60,770 nucleotides of DNA from Gnetum montanum (taxonomy: Eukaryota; Streptophyta; Gnetopsida; Gnetales; Gnetaceae), in NCBI GenBank assembly GCA_015680685.1, contig MNCI01006016.1:5120-65889 (forward strand), written 5' to 3'. Made by a program: the position numbers and the translations under genes. Shown in pieces: positions 21,048 to 33,149 of this stretch; position 1 is the first letter of the stretch; each line of letters opens with the position of its first letter. A model generated the notes under the pieces. That model made no database searches, had not been told where the DNA came from, and saw only the letters and a program-made list of their open reading frames with translations.

Positions 21048-21681
21048 ACTTAGATAATTTACATATTTAAAAGAACCAAAATGAGCTTAAGAAGAATAAT
21101 GGCATCAAATTAGCATACTTATTAGAATTGAACCTATGACTTGTTCATCATAAATCACACTATATCTACATTTGTAGAGTTCATAACTATATAACTATAT
21201 CGGCACAAACAAGATGATATACAAAGAATAAACTATATCTTTCTTATTCTACCATACTCTTTCATTTTTAATCTTAAGTTTTCTTAACTTAACTTGAGGT
21301 TTTTTTTTAGCCATACGTAGTCAAGTTGATTTGGTTTTTCATCTTGCCTTTCAAGAGTTTTTACTAAATAAATGACTAGTATAATATTTTTCACTCTGAG
21401 ATGTAAACAAGGAATGGATTTGCGATGCCTGTGTTTCAGGGAGAACACAGACGTATAAGGAAAAAATTCTAAATACTCAAGTCTGACGTGCAAGGAAATT
21501 GAATAAAGAATTAAATGTGCCCAACACCGCCCGAATAAAGAATTAAGCACTTAAACACAAAGTGATTTTTGATGGGTTTCTCAAAGCACCGACGTTCTTT
21601 GGTTGCACGACGGTTCAGCTTCAACTTCCCAGTAAAATCTGCAGTTTCTGGATGTATTTTTAAAATTTAGGAGAGGAGGTT
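21048..21681. other. No gene seen; flank of gene-like block
   Basis: Ordinary AT-rich DNA not matching the three LTR families. From about 21570 it becomes less repetitive (TTTGGTTGCACGACGG), possibly a 5' leader of the exon-like segment at 21682. Confidence 0.4.
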
Positions 21682-22614
21682 ATGAATACGCTATTATTTC
21701 TGCTCATGGCTCAACGTCAAGCTCAGACTCGCAAAAGTTCTACGACTGAAGATCCATTGGATCCTCTTATTCAGGATGTTCTGCTCACAGAAAGAGTTCC
21801 AAGCTATGTAACAGAGTCCATACCAGAGTCAGATGGCAACTATTTATACAAGTATTCTCCTATTACTTGGAATTTTATTTTTTAAAAAGAATTTCAGCTA
21901 CATCTTATATTGTTTAGTGGACCCTGGCGATGTGAAACTGATCAGTCATCGTCTGTAACCTTATCCCAACAAGATTGAGTCGGCAATATTAAGTCCGCTA
22001 CAATATGATATTAATGTGATTTATTTTGTGAAAAAGGATTAAGCTAACAGATCACTTCATCCGGTTCCCTTTTCAGAGGTGCTTCTTCTTATTTGCATTT
22101 TAAAAGGTTTTCACTTGCATGGAAGATTTGAATTTTGATATTGGTTTCTGGGTTTGGCAGGTGCGTTCAACTTGGTGAAGCTACGTTAATAGCAAATACC
22201 GAGAATCCTGCACTGAAAAGACTAGTTAATCGTAAAAGACCCACAGAAGAGAGGCTTTTTAAAAACTGAAATTTTTTTCTTTTAACTTCAGCAGTATTTA
22301 TTCTCTTTAAGGATCGAGAAATCAATTGCAACGGGACAAGAATGATGAACTTAATATAATTCAAAGCGTGTTAAAAAATATATACAAAACACAAGCTAGG
22401 TATCTTACAATCTTTTTTTGTTTCACAGTTCAAGCTTTCAGTTCAACAAAAAAATTGTATTTGTTACTGGTTATGATACATGTGGCAGGAAGAGCTACGG
22501 AGCCTGGGTCTGAATGTTTCTGAAGATTGGGAGCACTTTGCCATATACAGTCCTGAACGCCATGTTATCCTGGTCCGCAAGGTCCATGCTGCTCCTGCTT
22601 CTGCACAAATATGA
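21682..22614 (+). pseudogene. Possible host gene or gene relic, four exon-like segments
   Basis: Exon-like 1 (21682-21851) opens MNTLLFLLMAQRQAQTRKSS and ends at a GT in phase 2. Exon-like 2 starts after GGTTTGGCAG at 22161, in the matching phase, and reads CVQLGEATLIANTENPALKR for 36 codons to a stop; no good donor is seen. Exon-like 3 lies about 22313-22399 (LQRDKNDELNIIQSVLKNIY), before GTATCT. Exon-like 4 (22489-22614) follows TGTGGCAG and reads EELRSLGLNVSEDWEHFAIY, then SPERHVILVRKVH to TGA. Phases from 2 to 3 and 3 to 4 do not fit, so it is broken or misread. The last segment aligns without gaps to the C-terminal half of CKS cyclin-dependent-kinase subunits (E-x-R-x-(I/L)-G...W-x-H-(Y/F)-A-I-x-x-PE-x-H), but exons 1-3 do not look like CKS. 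The gene is unrecognised. Confidence 0.35.
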
Positions 22615-24970
22615 CACAACATCTAAATATATCAGCTAGAAGGAAATTAGTTTTATACTTTTATATTCTGTATTACTTAATTAAGCCCTTAAAAGAAATG
22701 CAAAAACGTGTTTGGTGCCATGTTTATGGCTTCATATATATCTGAACTGAAAATGAAATTGTTAGTACTCCTAACAGATCTTAATTATTAAGAATTTTCA
22801 AAAGCAGGCTGTTAAGAAAACATTATCTGGTCTTTATTCCAGAGTGAGCTTCGATATAGGACACAACTTCTCGATTAGTGTTACATTAGAACATTCTTTC
22901 TTTGAAATTTTCCTTAATTTTATTACTAGTGATGTCAAAGTAGGAATTAATGAAGTAGAACCAAAACATATAAAGTGCACTAATGAAAGATTTTTTTGGT
23001 ATGGAAAAAATATGATGAAGAACTTGAGTAATAGTCAAACTTAATAAGATATCAAAAGATAACTAGAAGTAGTTATCACAACAACCAACTTTTAGTATCT
23101 CTTAAAACAAAATAGATCTTCATGCTCTTTGGATGAAGTTTTAAAATTGGTTTAATAGTAACTTAGCTATATATTTATAATATATATCTATAATTTTGGC
23201 TTAGAGAATACTTTTTTAAAAAGATTGAAACTTGAAGATTGATTCTTTTCTAAACAAGGAACAAGAACTTCTAATTGAGGAATAAGATTTATGCATCCTA
23301 CATTGGTATGCTCTTCCTTATGTGAAGATCTTGTTTTTTATCTAGAAGTTGTAAAATTTTGAATGCAAAAACCTTTTGCTTGATCAAAGGCTAGAAAAAA
23401 TCAATTATAGAATTTAATTTTCGTAAAAAAAAAGATTATCTTAGTTCAATTATAGATATGTATTATATATATATAACTAAGCTAGTGGTTGTTAGTCATT
23501 AATTAAAAGGGTTATAAATGAAGAAGCATTGCTTAGTATAATCTCTAGTACTATAAATTAGTAAAAAAATTTTAGTTAACACAAAAATAATCTCCTTAAT
23601 TATGTTAGGGATTAAGGTCCTCAAGATGGATGTAACTAAGTTTTTAAAGTAGAACTAAAATATGCTCAATGACTATATAAATCATGAGCATGGAGAATAA
23701 TATGAACCATAGTTATAATAATTGATAGCCAAATATAATTGATGATAGTTAGATGAACCAAAATATGTGTTCAGGAGCTCATACTAAGCAAAATAATGAA
23801 AGTATGGAAACATATACATCATGATGAGATCAAACCATGTATATAGACATTGGTAGTTGTATCACTAGATAGTTATAGAGATAAGACTAAATGAGAACCA
23901 AAGGATAAAAAGATAGAGATCTTCAAATATGCACTAGCATTTGATAGAAAAGAACCAAATAAGACAACATTGTCGACAAGGACATACCAAAGGGATGTTT
24001 GTACCGATACATCAACAAACTATCTATGATGCTCCTTTTATCATATTGACACCAAGGATCATTTCTTATTACAATAATCTATCCTTTACCAATCAACTAT
24101 TAATAAACTTGATTAGTCTCTTTGATGTAAACTATCATAGTTGTACATTTGGATATAAGTAATACATATTGAGGTTAACATTAATACATATTTCGTAAAA
24201 CTTCCACTCAAACTTAACCTGGTAAGGACTTTAACAATAAACTCTATAGCTTCACTTTCACTTACAAGTTTTCTATGATTAAGAAAACTTGTATCCGACC
24301 ATATATTTTAGGGAGGATTTAATATTTTATCTTTCTTCCTCTCAACTTCACACTCATGTTTGAAGAAATTGATTCTTTCACATTATGGTTATGGGGAAAC
24401 TATAAAAATTCCATCTTAATGATCCTTTATTAAATTGCCATTTCACATTAACAACCATGACTATCTCAAAACTAAATATTTCTTCAAATTTATGAAGCTA
24501 TTTCATAAGACTTAAATGAATATCAATGGTTTTAGTACTATGTATATCCCTCTTTCTTAGTTATAGCTCCATGGTTTTAATATTTTCTCAAAATGGAGAA
24601 AGAAGGAACTCAATGATAAAAAATATTGGGGATTATATCTTTGTAGATGTGTATAACACAAGACATAACAAATGCAACTTATTTAAGATAAAGTATAGAA
24701 TGAACTCATAAAACTTCATCAACTATTATAAACATAACTTGCGAGGAACCGTCATCTATCACATTCATTTAGCAAGCTCAAAATTTAATATAACATCAAA
24801 CTCATAGAAGTTAGGATCATCTTCAATATTAATCTCCTTCGTGATTTGAGAACAAGAAAGCCTAGAATTTTCACTTACCATAACTACATAGGACTAAGGA
24901 GAGGAGAAAGAAGTTGTAGGAAAAGAAAAGGAAGGAACTATTGATAAATCTCAATTTTTGGAGGCCTCAT
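22615..24970. other. AT-rich stretch, nothing recognised
   Basis: About 2.35 kb with only short chance frames on both strands, TATATA-rich near 23170 and 23465. No LTR landmark, tRNA or pol motif is visible. It may contain the 3' flank of the preceding gene-like block and very old repeats. Confidence 0.5.
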
Positions 24971-25590
24971 TGATGTTGTTGTGTCAATATAGGATTTGCT
25001 TTGTCAAAGCATCAATGTTGACATAAGTGCATTAAATGCCTATATAAACATGCATACCCATCACATTTATAGCACTATTAGTTAGTAGTGTAGTGAAACT
25101 TTATCAGTTTGTTTCCTTAAAAGTTAGTATTAGTCTCCAAATATCTATAGCGTGATTCAAGTGGATTGTATGAAATTTTATTCAAGTGATCATGTACCTA
25201 AACACATCTTCATGGTCATAATAAAATTGAGATCCATTTCCTTTATCATAGTACTTAGCTTAAATGCAGTTTACTCTTAATTGATATTTTACTTTCAAGT
25301 ACTTATTTAATTTCTTTACATTTTTTGCACTTAATTACCCTGCAAAAGTACGACCAACTCCAAGCATAAATGTGTTAACATTTGGTAATTTAACAGTACA
25401 CTAGTTGGTATGCCTAGTTGTGGGTACTTGGTAACCTAGCAACTTTAGCATATGTTCAGGATGTGTATGATGAGTTTGGAATGGATACTTAATGCATAGG
25501 TTAAGTAGCTTTATTCCTTGTGCCTAGATTAGCCAATTTAGAATTTTAATATTTTAATGATATTTTAGCTATGACCAAACAATATCATCA
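24971..25590 (+). repeat. Highly diverged F1 LTR (620 bp)
   Basis: TGATGTTGTTGTGTC to AATATCATCA. It has TATA box GCCTATATAAAC near 25038, the landmark TATAGCGTGATTC near 25146, AATAAAATTGAGATCC near 25220, and the ACTTGGTAACCTAGC block near 25428, all in F1 order. It is followed by TATTTGGTGTAGGGA, a possible decayed primer site. It is the most divergent F1 copy here, so probably the oldest. Confidence 0.65.
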
Positions 25591-26188
25591 TTATATTTGG
25601 TGTAGGGACATCTCTTTTGATTCCCTTTTCTCTTTTCCTACATTTGTTTTGCAGGTTTCAAGCTCTATGGAGAAGTCTTAGAGGTTAAGGAAACCTCTTG
25701 GTTGGGAATGGAGTCTTCAGAGAAGATGTCTTGGAATTAATAGTAGACATCTTAGTTGAGAGGAGACATCTTATGCAGAGTGAAGACATCTTTTCTAGAA
25801 AGACATCTTGTGCACAAAGGAGACATCTCAGGTAAACTATCTTGGGCTAGGAGGAGACGTCTTTGGTAAGACTTCTTGTTCTAGGAGGAGACATCTCAAG
25901 TAAGAAATCTTGGGCTAAGAGGAGATGTCTTGGCTAGGGAAGAGACATCTCCCAAAAATAGCAAATGCTTTGGCAGAAAGTGGAATTTTTGTAGGAGACA
26001 TCTTCCCAAGGCTAGATACGACCCATACATTTGGAAAAATTTTAGAATTGGCCATTCCAATTAGGAAAATAATGAAAGAAGATAGGAAAGGATAGGAAAT
26101 AGTGTAGGATCTTCAAGTGGAGCTTTAGAAAAGTTTCCTAGGGGTTTTCTTGTTATTTTATAATAATATGAATTATTTCATGTTATGA

Positions 26189-26241
<53 letters not shown>

Positions 26242-26480
26242 AGTGTGTATGGTAGAGCACATCAAGTGAGTGCATATGTGGTTGTAGCTCTAGAATCAGT
26301 GTGTATATATTGACCTATGTGTTCTTGTATTTTGTTTACTTTTTAAAATTGAATCAATCTCAAGTTATGAGAGAGATTTTCTATCAGTTGTGTCTTGCAC
26401 TGAGAACAACCATTGAGTGGTTGTAGAATCTCATGCTCTATAATATTGTTTGAATGTGAAAGGTTTTGTGTGACATTCCA
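25591..26480 (+). repeat. GAGACATCT-rich LTR-like segment
   Basis: Between 25690 and 26010 there are about a dozen AGACATCT, AGATGTCT or AGACGTCT motifs, many preceded by GG(A/G)G, like those in the copia LTR U3 at 1600-1810 and 16840-17040. A long AT-rich tail with a microsatellite follows. I take it as a copia-LTR relative; full LTR borders are not visible. Confidence 0.55.
26191..26239 (+). repeat. (AG)n microsatellite
   Basis: About 24 uninterrupted AG units within the LTR-like segment. Confidence 0.97.
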
Positions 26481-27480
26481 TTCCTGGATGTCATGGAAAA
26501 CGTCAAATATACAATATATTAGACATTATGTGTATGAAGAAAATATATCAAATGCAAAATATATGTGATATTTGACATGATGTATAAAGGAAATAATAGG
26601 GAAAAATGTTGAAAGAAAAAGAAAATAATGCTTTATTGATATGGAATAGTGTATTTGGATTGTGCTCTGAGAGTGTTCCTTGGGTTTTCTTCCTTTGGCA
26701 TTTAGTCTTTAGAGGCAATCTAGCATTGCGACCATGGTTAGGCCTATAACTTGACAAGAAGGAATGGCTAGTCCATCTCTTATCTTACTTCACTCAGCTT
26801 CTTGTGACTTGCTTGTACCAACTCTGTCACTCCATGTTAGTACAACCTCTAACCCCAGGTATAAATGCCTTAGGTCAAACTCCCAATGGTTACCTTAAGA
26901 AATACATTTGTTATTACAACATGCCCTTTCAGGTCTCAGTTACAACTACCCTTTTGAGTCTTGTTAAGATAATAATAACACTTGTTATGAAGAGACACCA
27001 TCTTCATTAGGTAGCAGCATCATTTGGGAATGGGGATGTGACAATCTACCCTCCTTAGGTTTCATTTATCCTTGAATGAGTCCATGTTCTCTATCTTTTT
27101 CTAGCTCCAATGCTTTCTTTCATGATCCTATGCTTCAATAATTTGATTTCTTCTTTAAACTTGAAGTTGTTTCTTTCTTATTCTGCAAATAAGATATATG
27201 TGAGAAAAATTATATGGAAAATTAAATATTACTTTCTTGATACTTACTTAATTTTCTAAGATAATGATAAAAAGTGAATTAAAAATTTATTAACCACTAA
27301 TCACTAGTCCTAACTAGGGTCACACAAAGTGCAACTTGGATTTGGTTACCCAAGTGAAGGTAGGGCAAATTCTTTATCCCCAATTTTTATTATATTTTAC
27401 TTATCTAATTGAAATATAAATTGAATAATGAATAAAATAATAAGATCATCAAATAAAAGTAATAGTGAGATACTTTTTGA
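26480..27480. other. No gene seen
   Basis: About 1 kb of AT-rich DNA between the microsatellite-bearing segment and the CCR4 pseudogene. Only chance frames of 60-70 codons are found. A 3' flank for the pseudogene, or a poly(A) tract on its strand, was not identified. Confidence 0.5.
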
Positions 27481-28549
27481 TCTTGATCAAGCTTATGAAT
27501 TGATGGGAGTAATTGTGATTCTATCATAAGTGGTATGTGAGTGGATGGTCTTGTTCAGGATGGCAAGGCTTGATCCTGATTCTTCTTAACATCTTTTTTA
27601 GAAATCAACTCTAGTAGCTTGGTAACTTGAAAGAATCGAGCATCGTACCAAATATAATCCAAAGTCTCAATGAAGAATTTTGTTGACCTATCTTCATTAA
27701 TGATAGCAGAGTAATTGGTAAACTATGGTTCTTAATGAATGCTATCTATCAACATAATATGTTATTAAATTCTAGAATCTAACTTATCTACATAATATTG
27801 CATGCTGAGTTGATGAAAACATTTTCTTAAAGTTTGGTTCATCTTCCAAAGATTTCTTTATAGATCCATATTTTAAGAATTAATAAATGCTACTTCCCAA
27901 TTTTGCATTGAAGTCTCCACAAATAATAAATGGAACTAAATCAGTATAACTTAGTAATAATTTATTTTTCTAAATTTCTTTAATTTTCTTAATCAAGTAT
28001 GCTCCTTGACATAGTTTGACATCGGAACATGTTGGTTTGGCCATTAAATGTGTGTTAACCACACATACACATCTTCCTGATAGATGAACTATTAGAATTA
28101 TTGCCAAGGCTATGTGATTTTTCCAAAATCTTGATTGTTCTTTCTTTCCCATCGCTTGAAGTTCTAGAATTTCAAAAATCATATTTTCTAAACTTCATTC
28201 AAATCTTTGTACCAATTCAAACTTGGCTTCCTTATAAAATATCACACAATCATCCATGTTGTGATTTCTACAATAGGCTAATCTATATGGCTCAAAAGAA
28301 GAACTTTCATAAGAACCTTTTTGCTTATAAATACCTCTGTATCCCATCTTTTCTGAGTCTGGTTGGAATTGATATAAAAATTCCCATGGAAAGGCTTCTT
28401 GTAAGCACAAGACATTAGCATCCAAATCTTTTAACTCTACTAAGGTGCATGGATATTGATATTCATGCCAATCCAAGGCCCATGATGGATATAGTAGATA
28501 TCGTTTCTCACTTGCTAAAGATCTTGCAAGTACATTGTATGTTGCATCT
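27480..28549 (-). pseudogene. CCR4-type deadenylase (EEP nuclease) retropseudogene
   Basis: On the minus strand, starting at the break with the F3 LTR: FQDATYNVLARSLAS, YPSWALDWHEYQ, LDANVLCLQEAFPWEFLYQF, GYRGIYKQK, then after a frameshift near 28190 CVCVVNTHLMAKPTCSDVKL, then PFIICGDFNAKLGSS, IETLDYIWYDARFFQV, LLELISKKDVKKNQDQALPS and THIPLMIESQ. These are the endonuclease/exonuclease/phosphatase blocks of CCR4 in order, with the catalytic Glu of LQE, Asn-x-His of NTH, GDFN and LDY retained, and the final SDH reading STH. Stops (about 27567 and others) and shifts kill it. The C-terminal two thirds of the domain is continuous, with no intron-sized gaps, whereas plant CCR4 genes usually have several introns, so a processed copy is likely. 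In the cell CCR4 shortens mRNA poly(A) tails. Confidence 0.85.
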
Positions 28550-30434
28550 TGAAACACAACCAATTTTGGGTTTCTATAGTTCAATAGCAAATGTGTCTAA
28601 GTGTCAAAAAACTTGATAGATTTTTCTAAGTGTTAGTGCTATGCTCTCCAGTGTAGCTAGCATAGCACACATTGAGGCATGCTTTGCAAAATTTTTCTAA
28701 GTGTCAGTAGTAGTTGCATGAAAATTTTTCTAAGTGTCCTGCTATGCTTTGGATCTACTTGCTACACTCCCTAGCATAGCCAGCGTAGCACACACTTCCA
28801 TGGCCAGTTTGCCTAAGTGCCAAGCTAGAAGTTATTAGGGTCACTTGGGATGGATGAAATAGTTTGGAAAATTTTCTATCTCTTGAGTTGTCATGCTTGC
28901 TACACTCCCTAGCATAGCTAGCATAGCACATGTTCCAGTGGCCATTTTTTCCAAGTACAAAGATAGAGGTTGTCAAAATTACTTCAGATGGACAAAATAG
29001 TTTGGCAAATTTTCTATCTCTTGGGTTACTATGCTATAATATTCTTCCTAGCATAGTAAGCATAGCATAGGGTCTACTGCCCAGTTTTGCCTAAGTGTTG
29101 GACAAGAATCTGTCAAGCTAGCTCGACATGGAAGGCACATTGGCACATTTTCTAACTTCCAAGGCTACCTCTCTTGCTATGCCCTAGAGCGTAGCTAGCA
29201 TACCATGAAGGAAGACTGTAGAATATGTCAAAATTTGGCTAAGTGTCCCTGCTATGCTCCCTAGCATAGCCATCATAACTAATGTGAAACATCAAAATTT
29301 TACAAATTTTTAATAAGTGTTGTGTTACGCTCTAGAGTGTAGCTAGCTTGACACTAGAGAAAAGCCTCTGACAACCTCCAAAAGCCTCCAAAACTCAGCA
29401 TTGACCTTTGTCTGAACTCCAACCTTCCTTTGGTAAGCAGGATCAGCAATTTGCATCCCTGTTACACCCCCATTGGTCCCCAAAATTGTCCCTATGCTTG
29501 ACCTTACTCAAAAGGGGGAAAGACATAGTCTTAGTGTGTAGCCTTCAAGTTGTACTATTTTGCATTATTTGTAGGTACATTGTAGTCTTTCAGACTCTGG
29601 CACATGCAGTTTGGGTAATGTAGTTACAATTTAGTAGTCTTTGGGGACCCATTGCTATTCTTTGGAGCATAACACTTTGCTACTCTCATGAGAGCGTAGC
29701 ATGTTAGCGTAACTCCATCTATGCTCATGCTATGTGGTAGCCATGTCACATGACACCAGATTTGCATCTCATGCTAACCTTAGCCCTATAAATACCTCGA
29801 CATCCAGCACTCTAGGGGTTGGCAAATCAAAAGAGCGTTGAGAATTTTAACTTTCTAAGCATCCTTGGCATTCTCACACTTGAGCACTTGAGCTTTGCAC
29901 CTTGGCACCTCCTAAAACGTAGTCCACCATTGCACCCACAAAACATAGTAACAGCCAACCTAGCAGGTTCAGTCCCCATATTAACAATTAACTCCACATC
30001 CCAGGTGTCCCAAATACTATGACTACACTACTATGCTGCCATTGTGCCTGCCTATACACCACATATCATTCTTACCTCTTTTCCTGCAATAGCTATGCTC
30101 TTCCTTTTTGGGGTGGTGCATTCTTTGGTCTCAAGCTCTATTCCATTTTCCCAAGCATTTTTCTTTGATATTAAGCATAACTCTCATGTTTTTTTTCTAT
30201 TTGATATATATTCACACATTTACATCATTGTTCTTAGGTCAAGACACCTGCTACGCTCTAGCTTAACCAATCCCGACGTCCACGCATAATGTAGTATAAA
30301 TCCCTCTTGCACATAGTCATTTTAACACCATGTAAGTCCCTATTTGATTGACCAAACCATTTAGGGCATGTCATTTCTATTTTCTATCATGGCCCTGACA
30401 TGGATTCTTGCCACTGACATTGTTGGATGTCACA
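28550..30434 (+). repeat. F3 5' LTR (1.9 kb) with palindrome array
   Basis: TGAAACACAACC to GATGTCACA. From 28640 to 29360 about seven degenerate units of 100-150 bp each carry an imperfect palindrome of the form GCTATGCT...CCTAGCATAGC, separated by AATTTTTCTAAGTGT. A TATA box (CCTATAAATACC) follows near 29787. The first 860 bp match the 3' LTR at 47581-48445 at roughly 85% by eye. Frames across it are not genes. Confidence 0.88.
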
Positions 30435-30439
30435 GTTTT

Positions 30440-30457
30440 TGGTGCTAGAAGGAGGGC
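30440..30457 (+). other. F3 primer-binding site
   Basis: TGGTGCTAGAAGGAGGGC lies five bases after the LTR end; TGGCACTAGAAGGAGGGC occupies the same place in the second F3 element (51914). The TGG start and position fit a tRNA primer site. I cannot name the tRNA with certainty. Confidence 0.7.
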
Positions 30458-30889
30458 GTCCCATACCTTCTGTGTTCAAGGGTAGTCCCATGTGCTTTCT
30501 ACACCTCTATTACTAGTTGCAAGCTAGCGTAGGCATAACATCCTTGTGGACTTGCCACAATAGTAACTGGATCATAGGCCAACGTAGGAGTTGTTTGCAT
30601 TTTGGTTGGTGTAGATTGGTCCCAATTTTCAGTTCCCCTCAAACCTCGTAGGATGAAAGCCCAACTGTGTTGTTGTGTTAAGCTCTAAGTGCTTTCGAGA
30701 GCATAACAATCCCTTAGAGTGTAATGAGCGTAATGCCAAAGTTAGTCACTTTTTAATAGCATTTCCAGAGTTAGTCATTTTTTGGCTTGTTTTTGCAGTT
30801 TTCGTACTTAACCATTTTTTCAATGTTTTTTGCACTTAATCATCTTTTGTTCAGCACTTTCTTTTCTCATGTTTTCCTACATGATAACA

Positions 30890-32945
30890 TGAATCCCATG
30901 AACCCTTCAACTTCTTCCTTGAGTACAGAGGTAGCTTGTCCCATCTAGTAGGTGGTGGACATTGAGCCCCCACTTAGTTTCTTTATAGCCACAATGGCAA
31001 TCACTCAGACTACATGACCAACCACGTAAACACATGGCATTGGATGATGAAATATACAACTTCCTTTATGTGAGTCTATCCCTAAACCGCCTAGAAATAG
31101 ATGCAAAGCATAGCTTTGAAATCATTGATCGAAATGGAAGGAGTTCCTTCCTACACTCGATGCATTCATATTACTCACTGACATCTTCAAATGGCTGCTA
31201 GACCAACTTGTTAGAGTAAGTGGGCTGAAAGAGCAAGATGTGGCATCAAACTATGACGAGCCCTTGCAGGAAAGCAAGAGGAGTTCGAGGATCATTTAGA
31301 GAGTGGTGTCCTATTCTATGGCTCTACCCAACAACTTGTCTCTAGCTTTGTCCCACATCAGTCGTAATCGTCTGCCTTCCTTGAGGCAGCGGTGTCACTC
31401 TCGTTGTCAAGGTCAATGCTTGTAGTAGCCAGCCACCAGGTGTTACACGCACAAAGTGCAGGACCCTCTATCACTATCCCCTTTGTCATGTCCTCATAGT
31501 CTATGTAGCCTTCCCTACTAGCATCCATGATGCTGACACTGCCATATGTGCACATGATGCCTATATCGCAGCTAAAAACAATTCAGGTGTCCTTCATCCC
31601 AACTATCTTAGTGGCACCTCCAATAATAGCCCAAGCCACAACTGCATGATGGGATATGACCTTGCTGCCTATGGCACAGAGGTCACACATTCCACAATAC
31701 ACATAACAACAAGCTCAACAAGCATCCCATGTGGTGGCACAGCCCATAGTAAGGCTATGGGCTACTTAGATGACACCATAGTTAACGCAACTAGTGTAAC
31801 CTACTACGTCATCCTCGAGTTTGGACCAAGCATTCCAAATCATTCAAACACTCATGGAGGAGGTTAGATGACTCAAAGAAGCCAACTAAGAAATAGTCCA
31901 TGTGATGGACTTCTACCAAGATGACCCCATTAGTCTTGTGGTCTCGCTGCTAATACTACCTCCTGGGGTTTAACTTCCTTAGTTCACAAAATACAATTGT
32001 GAGGGGGATCCCAATGCCCACATTGTAACTTTTCATTTTGAATGCCTACTTCTACAAGTGTGACCACACGCAATCATCCATGTCTTTGACATGTCCTTGA
32101 GTGGCAAAGCTCTTGTTGGTACCGTGCACTACCTAGAGCTTGCATATCAACTTTGGAGAAGCTGCTCAACCAATTCATAACTTGCTTCAAGTATAACTTG
32201 AAGCCTGAGGCCATCGTAGACCAATTAATGAACATCAAGCAAGGGATGCTAAAGCTAGTACAAAAATTCATACAACATTGGAGTGCTTCCCTCAATGAAA
32301 TCTATGAGGTGATAGTGGAAACTCATCCACTAGCTATCTTCAAAGGCACAGTAAATGACTTTATCAAGTGAAAACTTTACTATTTATTTCCACACTCCTT
32401 AAGCCAAGCCTTTGCTCAAACAAAGAGCATATAGGACACAATAGAAGCCAGTAAGGACCTATCCTATGTGGCCTTGAAAAATGCATACACAAAAAAGGAC
32501 AAGAAAAGTGGGAAGGCAGCAACAACAGTTGGAGCTGTGGCCAATGAAGCCAAACCTAACAAAACTAAACCAATGGCTAAGGCACCTAAAGCCTTGGCTA
32601 GCAACAATAAAGCATCAGGATTTGGCATTGCAAGAACCAATCAGTTCACACCATCAATGACAGTGAGGCAAGCTCCCCAAAGGTAAAACTTTGAGTGCAA
32701 TGATCATTAAAAGTATATCCCATTGCCTATTAAGCTATTTGAATTCTTGGACTAGTTGCTTAGTGCTGGGCACATCCAACACAAGAAAATGTCTAAGGAC
32801 GCATGTAAATGTCATGAAAGGTATTATGAGGTCCTCAGAAACCCCTTCGTAGCTATGCTAAATGAGCCCTTGGTCCCTAAAACTTTAGATTGGACTGATT
32901 TTGCAACTATCACTAATTGCATGGCCATGACACAGACTATTGCCT
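30890..32945 (+). pseudogene. F3 gag remnant
   Basis: After a Pro/Ser-rich start (near 30899, MNPSTSSLSTE) the frame is lost for about 1 kb. The Gag core is recognisable near 31990-32420: YNCEGDPNAHIVTFHFEC, DMSLSGKAL, the LEKLLNQFITCFKYNLKPEA block at 32153 and VQKFIQHWSASLNEIYE. These match YNGDGDPNAHLVTF and its downstream blocks in the second F3 copy at 53277 and the plant gypsy Gag pattern. The piece 32468-32686 is Lys/Ala-rich. Stops and shifts throughout. Confidence 0.82.
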
Positions 32946-33149
32946 AGCATTAAAAGATGACATTCAATGCATGATTGATCAAGGCAAATTGGTCCTTGAC
33001 AAAAGCAATCCTATATGACTAGAAAACCAATTAATGAAAGTCTATAAGGATCCCCTCAATGCTTGTGGTGTAGGATACATCATTAATGCTATTAGTGTTG
33101 ATGACAATGCATAACTAGCACATGAACCATTTATGGTACATATGCCCTC

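Noticed and set aside
17187-21052. ACTTA at 17187-17191 and again at 21048-21052 as a target duplication of the truncated F1 element
   Set aside because: The element has no 5' LTR, so its left end is a break and not an integration end; a five-base match there is expected by chance fairly often.
28600-29360. CRISPR-like array (repeats at spaced intervals)
   Set aside because: The units are degenerate, 100-150 bp, palindromic, lie inside an LTR, and the genome is a plant.
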